Source of the DNA: Halorubrum sp. PV6
GTDB taxonomy: Archaea > Halobacteriota > Halobacteria > Halobacteriales > Haloferacaceae
NCBI RefSeq assembly: GCF_003990725.2
Contig: NZ_CP030064.1
Coordinates: 1,116,001 to 1,180,000 of the forward strand
Length of the DNA stretch: 64,000 bases
Direction: 5' to 3'
Position numbers and translations under genes: made by a program. This document shows positions 17,208 through 25,775 of the stretch, in pieces (position 1 is the stretch's first letter; the number at the start of each line of letters is the position of its first letter). The notes under the pieces are model-generated. The model worked only from the letters and a program-made list of their open reading frames with translations, searched no databases and was not told where the DNA came from.

Positions 17208-17861
17208 TCAGCGCTGGGCCGTCGCGTCCGGCGTCGCCACGACGCCGAGGTGGTCCTCGTGGAACCGATCGAGCCGCCGAGTCTCCAGTATCTCGTACGC
17301 CCCTCGAAGGCGGTCGAGGGCGCTCTCGAACACCGATTCGGGGGCCGCCGTCACGTCCTCGCTGCGCGCCTTGATCGCGAGCAGGAGTCGCCCGTCGTCC
17401 GCGAGGAACCGGGCGTTTCGCACCGCCACTTCGGCCTGCCCGCGCGTCGCCACGTCCTGGACGACGATGTCGACGTCGCTCTCGACCACGTGCGCGTAGC
17501 GGCTCGGCGTCCGCGCGTCTTTTAAGAGCGGGAACAGCCGGTCCCGAGGCTCGGCGGCGTCGACGAGGTCCCGCGCCGGGCGCGGCGCGAACTCCACCGC
17601 GTACGTCGGGCCCGCGAAGTCCGCGACGTGGCTGACCGTCGTCCCGCTGGCCGCACCGAGGTACAACACCGTCTCGCCCCCGGTCAGCCCCGTGTCGAAC
17701 CCGAGTTCGAGCATGCCGCCGAGCTTCGAGCGCTCGGGGTCCCACGCGCGCCACCCGTCCGCGGTCGGCTCGCCGTACACCGGCGGCCCGCGGGTCGCGA
17801 GCCGCGCCTCCCCGTCGAACTCGCGGCGCTCGACGCCCGCGGGCAGGTCGGGATCGGTCAT
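17208..17861 (-). CDS. flpA: fibrillarin-like rRNA/tRNA 2'-O-methyltransferase
   Basis: A 217-residue SAM-dependent enzyme that 2'-O-methylates rRNA and tRNA at sites chosen by C/D-box guide RNAs. It has the N-terminal fibrillarin strand region, the SAM-binding motif VLYLGAASGTTVSHVAD (~65-81), an acidic motif YAVEFAPR, DIVVQDVA, and the LLLAIKARS motif carrying a catalytic Lys. The ATG overlaps the stop of nop5 by 4 nt (ATGA), so the two core RNP subunits are co-translated. Confidence 0.96.
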   Translation of the reverse strand: MTDPDLPAGVERREFDGEARLATRGPPVYGEPTADGWRAWDPERSKLGGMLELGFDTGLTGGETVLYLGAASGTTVSHVADFAGPTYAVEFAPRPARDLVDAAEPRDRLFPLLKDARTPSRYAHVVESDVDIVVQDVATRGQAEVAVRNARFLADDGRLLLAIKARSEDVTAAPESVFESALDRLRGAYEILETRRLDRFHEDHLGVVATPDATAQR

Positions 17862-18751
17862 TCGTCGCCCTCCGTCGCGGCGTCGCTCTCGTCTTCCGCG
17901 CGTGCCCGGATCGTCGCCATCCGGTCGCGGAGGTCCTCGTGCAGGCTCTCGCGCCGCTCACCCGCGTAGTGGTCGACGCGTGCCGCGAGCGTCAGCTTCC
18001 CCGCGAGCGCCCGCGCGGCCGACCCGCGGTCCGCCGGGCGAGTGTTCCGCACGTACTCGTGGGTGTAGATGATCCCGTGTTTCGGCGAGGGGGCGCGCCC
18101 GGAGAGGTGCGCGAAGAGCGCGTCCTCGGCGCCGAGGACCTGCACCGTTCCAGAGGGCTTCTTCGCTAACGACTCCAAGCCGCCGGCGAGTGCGATCAGC
18201 CGGGCCGCGAGTTCCGACCCCGCCATCTCGGTCAGGTTCGGCGCCACCGCCGGCGCGATCCGATCGATGGTCTCGCTCAGCGCGTCGCGTTCGTCCGCGA
18301 GGTCGGCGACGCGCTCGGCGAGCGAGACGGCGCGCCGCTCCAACTCGCCGTCCGGGTCGCGCGCGGCGACCGCGCGAGCCCCGTCGACTCCCGGCTCGGC
18401 GTCGTCGAAGAGGCTCCCCGCCCACTCCGCGGCGCGCTCGGCCAGCTCGTTTGCGGTGCGCTCGCAGTCGTCCATCGCTCGCACCGCGTGGATGAGCTGT
18501 TTGTCGTCGGCGCGCTCGCGTTCGCGGACCGCCTCGCGAGTCGCCGCCACGGACGCCTCGTGGAGTCGGTCGTAGTAGTCGTCCCGCGAGTCGGCGAAGC
18601 CGGACTCGACCGCGAGCGCCGGCCAGTCGCGCGGCGCGTCGGCCTCCCCGTCGGCGATCCGACTCCGGACCGCCTCGCCGTCGATGGCCGCGGCGGCCTC
18701 CGGCGTCGGCCCGCCAGCGAACCAGCCAGCGTCGTCGTCGGTGTTCGTCAT
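17858..18751 (-). CDS. nop5: Nop5/Nop56-related C/D-box RNP scaffold protein
   Basis: A 297-residue protein bridging L7Ae-bound C/D guide RNA and fibrillarin. The N-terminal fibrillarin-binding part is followed by a coiled coil (~100-165) and the NOP domain (~165-280; EMAGSELAARLIALAGG, then GIIYTHEYVRNTRPADRG). It is shorter than many archaeal Nop5 proteins, lacking the Lys-rich tail seen elsewhere. A minus-strand TATA-like CCTATACGAC at 18774-18783 suits a leaderless start at 18751. Confidence 0.95.
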   Translation of the reverse strand: MTNTDDDAGWFAGGPTPEAAAAIDGEAVRSRIADGEADAPRDWPALAVESGFADSRDDYYDRLHEASVAATREAVRERERADDKQLIHAVRAMDDCERTANELAERAAEWAGSLFDDAEPGVDGARAVAARDPDGELERRAVSLAERVADLADERDALSETIDRIAPAVAPNLTEMAGSELAARLIALAGGLESLAKKPSGTVQVLGAEDALFAHLSGRAPSPKHGIIYTHEYVRNTRPADRGSAARALAGKLTLAARVDHYAGERRESLHEDLRDRMATIRARAEDESDAATEGDE

Positions 18752-18884
18752 TGCCCGTGGCTACTGCGTCCGGTCGTATAGGCGTTCCCGAAACGGCGTC
18801 GGGGAGGAGAAATCGGATCGGTCGTGGCGAAAACGGTCGCGGGGTGACGGCGGTGTCAGCGCGGGCGCGGCGTCGGCGGCGTCG

Positions 18885-19142
18885 CTACTCGTCGGCTAGT
18901 TCGATCACGGCCGCCGAGTCGTCGTCGGCCTCGGCGTCGGCTTCCTTGCCGGGTCGCAGCTCCGCGAAGACGCCGTCCGCGCCGCTGCGGAAGTCGGCGA
19001 TAGTCGCGCCCGCCAGCCCGCCGAGCGCGCCGCCGGTGCTCGCGGCGTTTCTGTTGGCCAGACCGCCGATGGCCGCGCCGATGGCCGCGCCGACGGCCGC
19101 GTACTTCGCTCGGGACAGCGCGCGTTTTATTTTGGATTTCAT
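18885..19142 (-). CDS. small glycine-zipper protein
   Basis: An 85-residue protein: basic N-terminus (MKSKIKRALSRAKYAAVGAA), a ~45-residue Gly/Ala-rich region with GxxxG-type spacing (GAAIGAAIGGLANR, GGALGGLAGATIAD), and a strongly acidic tail. It may associate with the membrane through the glycine-zipper stretch. Start at 19142 is supported by the AT-rich ATTTTTGAG upstream on the minus strand. No function is known to me. Confidence 0.65.
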   Translation of the reverse strand: MKSKIKRALSRAKYAAVGAAIGAAIGGLANRNAASTGGALGGLAGATIADFRSGADGVFAELRPGKEADAEADDDSAAVIELADE

Positions 19143-19206
19143 ACCATTACCTTCGCCGGCTGCTCTCAAAAATCTGTCGGCGAGGAAAGAACGGAAAAAG
19201 ACGGGC

Positions 19207-19989
19207 CTACTGGAGCCGTTTCGTCGTCTCCACGAGGGGGTGGCGCGCGTAGTCGACGATTTCGATGTCGGTGATGTCGTCGAGCCCCTCCTTTTTGGCG
19301 GTCTTCGCCATGCCGAGGTCGACCGCGTGGTCTGGGACGATCACGTACGCGTCCATCTCCTCGATGCCGGCGTCGTGCGCCGCCATCACGCGATGGTGGC
19401 CGTCGGCGAGGTGGAGCGTCCCGCCGTTGTCGATGACGACGAGCGGCTCCGCTAACCCCCGGACCAGCTCGTACTTCCGCCCCTCCAGCTCGTCGGCGTA
19501 CACGCGGGATTGGGTCGGCGTGAGGTCGGTGAGTTCCACCTCGCGGCGCTCCTCCGTGAGCGCCACCCCGTGGATCTGTTCGAGGGTGCGCATGAGCTTC
19601 CCGACCTTGCTCGGCGTGGCGCGTTCGATCTGTGACCGAACCACGTCCGTGTTCGAGATGATCCCCACGAGGTTGTCGGCGTCGTCGACGACCGGGAGTC
19701 GTTGGATCCCGGATCGGAGGATGACGCGCGCGGCGTCGGTCACTTTCATGTCCGGGTGCGCGACGATCAGGTCGTCGGACATCACGGTGAAGACGGGGGC
19801 TTCGTCGTCGGCGAGGAGGAGATCGGCCGCCGAGATGAACCCCTCGACCGTGCGGCCCTGCGTCACGGGGAACCCGTTGTGGCCGTCGCTCTCGGCCATC
19901 CGCTCTGCGACCCGCAGTACCGTCTCGTCGGGGCTGACGGTCTCCACGTCGCGGGTCATGTACTCGCCGACGGTCGGTTTTCCGCTCAT
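19207..19989 (-). CDS. CBS-domain/ParB-like nuclease-fold fusion protein
   Basis: A 260-residue soluble protein. Two CBS motifs (~7-65 and ~70-125) form a Bateman module that usually binds adenine nucleotides. A ParB/Srx-like domain (~140-250) follows, with the signature LADGHHRVMAAHDAG. This architecture is found in haloarchaea without a partner ParA and is not necessarily a plasmid partition factor; a nucleotide-sensing CTPase or kinase role is possible. TTTTTATCCC at 20011-20020 (minus strand) is the likely TATA element. Confidence 0.88.
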   Translation of the reverse strand: MSGKPTVGEYMTRDVETVSPDETVLRVAERMAESDGHNGFPVTQGRTVEGFISAADLLLADDEAPVFTVMSDDLIVAHPDMKVTDAARVILRSGIQRLPVVDDADNLVGIISNTDVVRSQIERATPSKVGKLMRTLEQIHGVALTEERREVELTDLTPTQSRVYADELEGRKYELVRGLAEPLVVIDNGGTLHLADGHHRVMAAHDAGIEEMDAYVIVPDHAVDLGMAKTAKKEGLDDITDIEIVDYARHPLVETTKRLQ

Positions 19990-20038
19990 CGCCCGACGTT
20001 CGGCTCCGACGGGATAAAAAGGGTGGGAGGAAGCCGGC

Positions 20039-22321
20039 CTACTGCGGGCTCGGGCTGGAGGGGCTAGAGACGCCGCCCTCCTTCAGGGCCGAGCCGGTGA
20101 TCGACTTGAGCCGGGAGACGAGCGAGTCCTTCTCCGCTTCGCCCTCCAAGGCGATGTCGAGGACCTCGCTGATGTGCGAGACCGGGATGACCTCGATCAT
20201 GTCCTCGTACTCGTCTTCGATCATCACGTCCTGCTCGTTCGCCTGCGGGATGATGACCCGCGTGCAGCCGGCCTTTGCGGCCGCCTCGATCTTGTGGGTG
20301 ACGCCGCCGACCGGGAGCACGTCGCCCCGCACCGACAGCGAGCCCGTCATCGCGAGGCTCTGGTCGACGCCCACGTCCTCCAACGCCGAGATGACCGCGG
20401 TCGCGACCGTGATAGACGCGCTATCCCCGTCGACGCCCTGCTGGCCGGCCTGTACGAACTGGATGTGGATGTCCATCTCCGAGATGTTCTCGTCGGAGAA
20501 CTTCTTGATGATAGCGGAGACGTTCGAGACCGACTCCTGGGCCATCTCCTTGAGCTGGCCCGTGGCGATGACCTCACCGGGCCCCTGCGAGGGCGCGACC
20601 TCGGCCATCACCGGGAGCATGATCCCGGAGTCTTCGCCCATCACGGCGAGGCCGTTGACGCGACCGACGACGTAGCCGTCGGAGACCTGCAGTTCGTAGT
20701 CCTTCCGGCGCTCGATGAAGTCGTCCGCGAGCTGCTGTTCGATGGAGCGCGAGCGCCCCTTCGCCTGCAGCACGTGGTCGCGGGTGGTCAGCTCGGAGTC
20801 CTCGCCGCGAGCGATGTCGCCGGCGACGCGGACGAGCCCGCCGAGGTTCCGGAACAGGAGGGTGAGGTGGCCCTTCCGGCCGGAGCGGCGCTTGGCTTCG
20901 AGGATGACTTCCTCGACGGCCTCGGCCGAGAATTCGGGCAGGCGCCCGTCCTTCGCGACCTCCTGAGCGATGAAGCGGACGTACTTCCGCCGCATCTCCG
21001 GGGTGTCCTCGATGGTGTCCTCCATGTACACCTCGTAGCCGTACCCCTTGATACGGCTCCGGAGCGCCGGGTGCATGTTCTCCATCGCGTCGAGGTTCCC
21101 GGCCGCGATCATGACGAAGTCGGTCGGGACGGGCTCGGTCTGAACCATCGCGCCCGAGGAGCGCTCGGACTGGCCCGTGATCGAGAACTCGCCCTCCTGA
21201 ATCGCCGTCATGAGGTGCTGCTGGCTGCGGATGTCCAGCGTGTTGATCTCGTCGATGAACAGCACGCCCTTGTTCGACTTGTGGATGGCGCCCGCCTCGA
21301 CGCGGTCGTGGCTGGGCGTCTCCATCCCGCCGGACTGGAACGGGTCGTGCCGGACGTCGCCGAGCAGCGCGCCGGCGTGTGCGCCGGTCGCGTCGCGGAA
21401 CGGCGCGGTCTTCGTGTCGCCGTTGTTCACGAGCAGGTTCGGGATCATCGCGTCGGAGCCGCGGTTCAGGTAGCGGAAGACCAGGTAGACGACCCCGGCC
21501 GCGATGATGCCGACGAGGATCTGGCCGACGATGATGAGCGCGTAGCCCAGCACGACGGCGATGATGATCCACATGAGAAGCGACCGCATCTGGTTGCGCT
21601 TGCGCGCCTCCTCGCGGTGCGCGTCGACGATCTGGTCGCCCTTCCCCGCCGGAACCGTCCGGACCTTCGGCTTGTTGCCGTCCTCGGGGTTGTGGTACAC
21701 CAGCACGTCCTGCAGCTCCTCTTTCGGGAGGAGTTCGGACATCGCCTTCGCGAGCATCGACTTGCCGGTCCCCGGCGAGCCGATCATCATCACGTGGCGG
21801 CGCTGTTTGGCCGCCTTGATGATCACGTCGCGGGCGTGTTCCTGCCCAATGACCTGGTCGACGAGCCGGTCCGGAATTTCGAGTTCGGCTGTCGTGTCGA
21901 TGTTGAGGCCCCCGAGGAGGTCGTCCTCGTCGGGGTCGTCGTCGATGTCGGCGCCCTCGACTTCGACGCTGCTGCCGAGGTCGTCGATGCCGCGTTCCGC
22001 TGTCGGTTCGACGCCATCCTCGCTGGTGGCGCCGTTCGTTTCCTCGTGGCCCGCCTCGACGTCGTCAGACACGGGGTCGTCGACGACGACGGTGTCGTCC
22101 CAGAGTTCGTCGGGATCCGACGGGTCGTCGACGGCCGGCTGCTCGCCGGTCGAGTCGTCGGCGCCGTCGGCCTCGTCGACGCCGTCGTCAGCCGGCGCCC
22201 GGCCGCCGTCGTCGCGGGCGTCCTCGCCGTTCCCCGCCGAATCCGCGGTCCCGACGCCGGACTCATCCGGTCCTTCGGGCTCGTCGATTGACGGGTCGTT
22301 TTCCTCCTTTTCGTTGCTCAT
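20039..22321 (-). CDS. lonB: ATP-dependent membrane protease LonB
   Basis: A 760-residue membrane-bound AAA+ protease that degrades misfolded and regulatory membrane proteins. The N-terminal ~130 residues are a very acidic haloarchaeal extension. The AAA+ domain has Walker A GSPGTGKS (~183), then an inserted two-helix membrane anchor (~244-282, WIIIAVVLGYALIIVGQILV), then Walker B GVLFIDEIN (~355). The C-terminal protease domain has catalytic Ser in DGDSAS (~633) and Lys in GGVTHKIEAA (~677). Full length for the family. A minus-strand TATA-like AGTATATCAG lies at 22361-22370. Confidence 0.97.
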   Translation of the reverse strand: MSNEKEENDPSIDEPEGPDESGVGTADSAGNGEDARDDGGRAPADDGVDEADGADDSTGEQPAVDDPSDPDELWDDTVVVDDPVSDDVEAGHEETNGATSEDGVEPTAERGIDDLGSSVEVEGADIDDDPDEDDLLGGLNIDTTAELEIPDRLVDQVIGQEHARDVIIKAAKQRRHVMMIGSPGTGKSMLAKAMSELLPKEELQDVLVYHNPEDGNKPKVRTVPAGKGDQIVDAHREEARKRNQMRSLLMWIIIAVVLGYALIIVGQILVGIIAAGVVYLVFRYLNRGSDAMIPNLLVNNGDTKTAPFRDATGAHAGALLGDVRHDPFQSGGMETPSHDRVEAGAIHKSNKGVLFIDEINTLDIRSQQHLMTAIQEGEFSITGQSERSSGAMVQTEPVPTDFVMIAAGNLDAMENMHPALRSRIKGYGYEVYMEDTIEDTPEMRRKYVRFIAQEVAKDGRLPEFSAEAVEEVILEAKRRSGRKGHLTLLFRNLGGLVRVAGDIARGEDSELTTRDHVLQAKGRSRSIEQQLADDFIERRKDYELQVSDGYVVGRVNGLAVMGEDSGIMLPVMAEVAPSQGPGEVIATGQLKEMAQESVSNVSAIIKKFSDENISEMDIHIQFVQAGQQGVDGDSASITVATAVISALEDVGVDQSLAMTGSLSVRGDVLPVGGVTHKIEAAAKAGCTRVIIPQANEQDVMIEDEYEDMIEVIPVSHISEVLDIALEGEAEKDSLVSRLKSITGSALKEGGVSSPSSPSPQ

Positions 22322-22460
22322 AGAATCGGGATTTCGCTACTGAAAACGACGGGTCGGCTACTGATATACTTTCTCCCCGCGGAGGATTCACACAGGATCG
22401 AAAAAACCGGCTCTGTGCGGTTCGAGGCCGCTGAAATCGGCATTCGACCGCTCCCACGAG

Positions 22461-22470
22461 GTTTATAAAT
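22461..22470 (+). promoter_or_regulatory. TATA-like box of nadM
   Basis: GTTTATAAAT 23-32 nt before the ATG at 22493. It supports that start over an in-frame ATG at 22469, which lies inside the box. Confidence 0.65.
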
Positions 22471-22492
22471 GAGGCTCTCGCTACGTGTACTC

Positions 22493-23023
22493 ATGCGCGG
22501 GTTCTACATCGGGCGGTATCAGCCGTTTCACGACGGCCACCGACACATGATAGAGGAGATCGCGGCCGACGTCGACGAACTCGTGTTGGGGATCGGCTCG
22601 GCCGGCGACTCTCACACCACCCGAAACCCGTTCACCGCCGGCGAGCGCGTGATGATGGTGACGAAGGCCGTCGAACCCCTCGACGTGACGACCTACGTCG
22701 TCCCCATCGAGGACCTAGACCGCAACTCCGTCTGGGTGAGCCACGTCCAGAGCATGACGCCACGATTTGACGTGGCGTACTCCAACAACCCCCTCGTCGT
22801 CCGCCTGTTCGAGGAGGCCGGCGTCGAGGTCCGCGGCTCCCCAATGTTCCGCCGCGACGTGCTGGAGGGCACCGAACTCCGCGAACGCATGATCCACGGC
22901 CGGGACTGGGAGGCGCTCGTGCCGGAGACCGTCGTGAACGTAATCGAAGAGATCGGCGGCGTCGAGCGCATTCGCCGGATCGCGGAGACCGACACGAACG
23001 GCGACGCGCCCGCGGATCAGTAG
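22493..23023 (+). CDS. nadM: nicotinamide-nucleotide adenylyltransferase
   Basis: A 176-residue enzyme joining NMN and ATP to form NAD and pyrophosphate, the last step of NAD synthesis and salvage. It has the nucleotidyltransferase motif GRYQPFHDGHRHMI with HxGH-type His residues (the motif reads HDGH), and the ATP-binding SNNPLVVRLFEEAG. Length fits the archaeal NadM family. Divergent from lonB, with a leaderless start. Confidence 0.95.
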   Translation: MRGFYIGRYQPFHDGHRHMIEEIAADVDELVLGIGSAGDSHTTRNPFTAGERVMMVTKAVEPLDVTTYVVPIEDLDRNSVWVSHVQSMTPRFDVAYSNNPLVVRLFEEAGVEVRGSPMFRRDVLEGTELRERMIHGRDWEALVPETVVNVIEEIGGVERIRRIAETDTNGDAPADQ

Positions 23024-23125
23024 CGCCGCGCTTGGAAATCGACGACTCTATTGAGCGTCTCAGCTCCCGGCAGTCGAGGCGCGCACGTGCCGAAAGAGGA
23101 GCGAGGTAGCCGACTCGTCAGCGCA

Positions 23126-24952
23126 TCACTGGACGGAGCTACTCAGGAACGGGTCCGAATCGACGAGCCCGAGTGAGACACTCGCGGCGGTCGGCCTGCT
23201 GTCGACCGTTCCGTCGTTCAGTTGCCCGGTCGTCGCGTTCGGCCCGGCGGGGTCGTTCCAGTAGTTGGTCTCCGCGTTGACGGTGCCCGATGCGGCGTTG
23301 GTGAGTCCGAATGCAGTCAACAGGTCATTGCCCGTGATCTGAATACCGCTCACGTCCACATTTGGTTCGATCTTGACCGCCTCCGGATAGAAGCCGTCGT
23401 TGCTCAGGATATCGGCACCGAAGACGTTTCCAGAGACGAGGAAGTCCGTATTGGCCGAGTTCGCGACGTTGAGTCCCTGCGCGAACGTGTCGAAGGAACC
23501 CGCACCCAGACTGTTGTCTGCGAGGAGGTCACGGAACTCGTTGTCCGCAATGGTGACACCGTCCGTGTCTTGCTGGACGACGATCCCGAGCGGTGCCGTC
23601 GTACTCTCGAAGTCCCTGAACACGTTCGACCTGATCGACACGTTGGTGATGGCGCCCGGACTGTTCCCCGTGTTGAACAGGATGCCGTTGACCGTCGCAA
23701 AGCTCCCGTCGTCCTCTTGCCGAAGGGTCTCGATGATGTTGTTGAAGACGACGACATCGTCGTGCCCGCCGGTCGCCTCGGTCCCGAAGACGATGCCGGT
23801 GACACCGAGACTCCCTGTCGGGCCGATGTCGAAGATCCGGTTGTTGCAGATGGTGACGCCGTTGACACCGGGGTCGACTGCGATGCCGATGAGCCCGCCG
23901 GGGTTGGTGATCTCGAAGCCGTCGAGACGGACGCCGTCTGCGGCAATCGTGACCGGCGCACTCCCACCGTTACCGTTGATTGTCGCCCCTCCGCGACCGA
24001 TGAGCGTGAGATCAGCCACCGAGACGGTTACCTGCTCGGTGAACGTCTCCGCCGCAACGCCGATGACGTCACCGGGCGAGGCCGCATCGACTGCGGCTTG
24101 AATGGAACCGCCCGCCCCGACAAATGCGTCGACGAACGGTGTCACGGGCGCGTCGTTGTGCCGGGCCTGTTCTGCCGCGAGCGAGAAGGTGAACTCGACG
24201 CCGTCAGACTGAATCTCGTTGCCGACGGTGGTCGGGAGCACCCATTCGATACAGAGGCAGGGCCCCTGTTGGATGGTCTCGTTTTCCGAGCCGGGATACG
24301 GCGTCGGGTCGTCGTCCGGCGACGGCTCGTCTTGATCACCGTCGAGAAGGAATCCACCGGTGAAGTCCTTTGCGAGGTTCGCCAGTGTGTATCCCTCGGG
24401 GTTGTTTAGTTCGCGCGTGGTTTCACACGCCACCGTGTCGCCCGACCGGGAGACGCTCTCCGCGTACGAGACCGTCACCTCGATGGCCTCGCTCAGTTCG
24501 CCGAATCCGGCGCCGGTGTTTGCCGTCCCGATCGACCCGCCACCAGTGCTGTCGACATCCCCCTCGGGTTCGTTCTGTCCGTTTTCGTAGTCAACGAGAC
24601 CGTCGTTGTTCCCGATCCAGAGCCACGCGTCGTTTGTGACGACTCGCGGACAGAGTGCGACGACGCCGCTGTCACCGGGCTTCACGTCGGCGAGCGTGTA
24701 GGTGTACTCGGCCTCCTGTGTCCCGTTGACGACGCCTTGATCGCTTCCAGTCCCCGCCCTGCCCTGATCGAACGCGGTGAAATACTCGACGACGAGGTCA
24801 AGACGACCAGCCTCGAAAGAGGCTTCGACGGATTCAGTGTCATTGAAAAAAGCGGTCGTACCGAGTCCAGCACCGGCGGATGCGACGCCGATCGTGCCGA
24901 GACCGGCGAGAACGTTTCGCCGCGAGAGATGATATCGTGTTTCTTTGGTCAT
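23126..24952 (-). CDS. SipW-type signal peptide surface protein, TasA-like plus beta-helix
   Basis: A 608-residue exported protein. The N-terminus LSRRNVLAGLGTIGVASAGA carries twin arginines and a long hydrophobic run, then TTAFFNDTESVEASFEAG. This is the cleavage-region pattern of SipW-dependent TasA/camelysin-like proteins, followed by a TasA-like beta sandwich to ~residue 270. Residues ~275-600 are a right-handed parallel beta-helix (VTICNNRIFDI, VTIADNEFRD, IQITGNDLL), a NosD/pectate-lyase type fold. There is no C-terminal anchor and no neighbouring signal peptidase; the one at 12410 could serve it. Start at MTKETRYHL (24952) rather than 26 codons earlier. Confidence 0.82.
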   Translation of the reverse strand: MTKETRYHLSRRNVLAGLGTIGVASAGAGLGTTAFFNDTESVEASFEAGRLDLVVEYFTAFDQGRAGTGSDQGVVNGTQEAEYTYTLADVKPGDSGVVALCPRVVTNDAWLWIGNNDGLVDYENGQNEPEGDVDSTGGGSIGTANTGAGFGELSEAIEVTVSYAESVSRSGDTVACETTRELNNPEGYTLANLAKDFTGGFLLDGDQDEPSPDDDPTPYPGSENETIQQGPCLCIEWVLPTTVGNEIQSDGVEFTFSLAAEQARHNDAPVTPFVDAFVGAGGSIQAAVDAASPGDVIGVAAETFTEQVTVSVADLTLIGRGGATINGNGGSAPVTIAADGVRLDGFEITNPGGLIGIAVDPGVNGVTICNNRIFDIGPTGSLGVTGIVFGTEATGGHDDVVVFNNIIETLRQEDDGSFATVNGILFNTGNSPGAITNVSIRSNVFRDFESTTAPLGIVVQQDTDGVTIADNEFRDLLADNSLGAGSFDTFAQGLNVANSANTDFLVSGNVFGADILSNDGFYPEAVKIEPNVDVSGIQITGNDLLTAFGLTNAASGTVNAETNYWNDPAGPNATTGQLNDGTVDSRPTAASVSLGLVDSDPFLSSSVQ

Positions 24953-25440
24953 TGGTATGATGTCCCGCCTAGGTGGTTCCGTCTGGACGAATGACCGACG
25001 GCCCACGAGTCGGGTGTCCCACTCATACAAATGTTAGATAATATGTATGAACACCCAACCAGACGCTTAACCCGTCGTTAAGCGAACGGTCGTGTCATCT
25101 AAGCAGCCATTAGAGTAACCCCTTATGACGGTATGAACACGTTACTGAGGTGATCGAAAACGCGTGTCCACACCGCCAACGACACGGCTGTATCCGAAAC
25201 GACCGCTGGCCGAGCGGGCCGAAGCCCAATTCGAACTACGCATCTCGGCTAGTGAGCGACCCCACAAGTGGGCGAGGCTGAACCACTCTAGCCTGGCTCT
25301 CTCATGATCCTCAGCGGTGGTAGTTCACTGAGGCGCTGCTGCATGTGGGCGCGAATACAGTAGCATCGGAGCGCATCGAGGGGCCGTCTATTCCTCAACT
25401 AGGCGCGTATAACTATATCTGGTAGCATGGTACTGCCGAC
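24953..25440. other. 488-bp intergenic region with short dyads
   Basis: I see no gene here. It holds CATACA(14)TGTATG at 25024-25049 and CGCTTAA(7)TTAAGCG at 25064-25084, both in the likely upstream control region of the surface protein. From about 25190 the sequence is mixed in composition with several stop codons in all frames, possibly decayed coding DNA that I cannot identify. A TATA-like TATAACTATAT near 25408 belongs to the small gene at 25441. Confidence 0.5.
25064..25084. repeat. 7-bp inverted repeat CGCTTAA(7)TTAAGCG
   Basis: A perfect dyad about 110 bp upstream of the SipW-type surface protein start. Symmetric AT-rich cores like this can be operator sites; no terminator-like T run follows. 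Confidence 0.35.
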
Positions 25441-25611
25441 ATGGACATTTGCCAACAGGAAAGTCAGATGAGCGAAGCCATGGTCAAGGTGCATCTCAAA
25501 GAGGCGTTGGATGAAACTGATCCGGTAGAAAAAAACTATCATATTCGGTCGGCATTACAGCGAATGGTATCTGAAGAGATGAGCGGTCCAAAGATGAGTT
25601 CTAACGGATAG
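25441..25611 (+). CDS. small hypothetical haloarchaeal protein
   Basis: A 56-residue ORF beginning MDICQQESQMSEAMVKVHL. Its core (VKVHLKEALDETD...YHIRSALQ) resembles a family of ~40-60-residue haloarchaeal proteins often found as scattered paralogs, predicted to form a short helix pair. Function unknown. A TATA-like TATAACTATAT about 25-33 nt upstream supports the start at 25441; an internal ATG at 25468 is an alternative. Codon usage is less GC-rich than the neighbours. Confidence 0.55.
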   Translation: MDICQQESQMSEAMVKVHLKEALDETDPVEKNYHIRSALQRMVSEEMSGPKMSSNG

Positions 25612-25775
25612 ATACGCTGTATCTCGCACGCTGATTCCGGCAGTTCCGGCGGATTTCAACGGAGTCGGATCGACACTCGCGCGCCACGGACCACCGGCGC
25701 CTCGCTCGCGAATACTCGCGACTCGCCGCGCGCCGACGGCGGCCATTTAAGAACGAGCCAGACGGCGTATCCGAT

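Noticed and set aside
19207-19989. ParB-like gene as evidence of a replication origin or plasmid segment
   Set aside because: No ParA, no Orc1/Cdc6 gene and no origin-like repeats are nearby; the flanks are core chromosomal genes.
20174-22291. A ~700-codon frame antisense to lonB
   Set aside because: Composition is Val/Arg/Asp-rich with no domain, and the opposite strand encodes an intact LonB with all catalytic motifs.
22469-22492. Upstream ATG for nadM
   Set aside because: It lies within the TATA-like element and would precede the expected transcription start.
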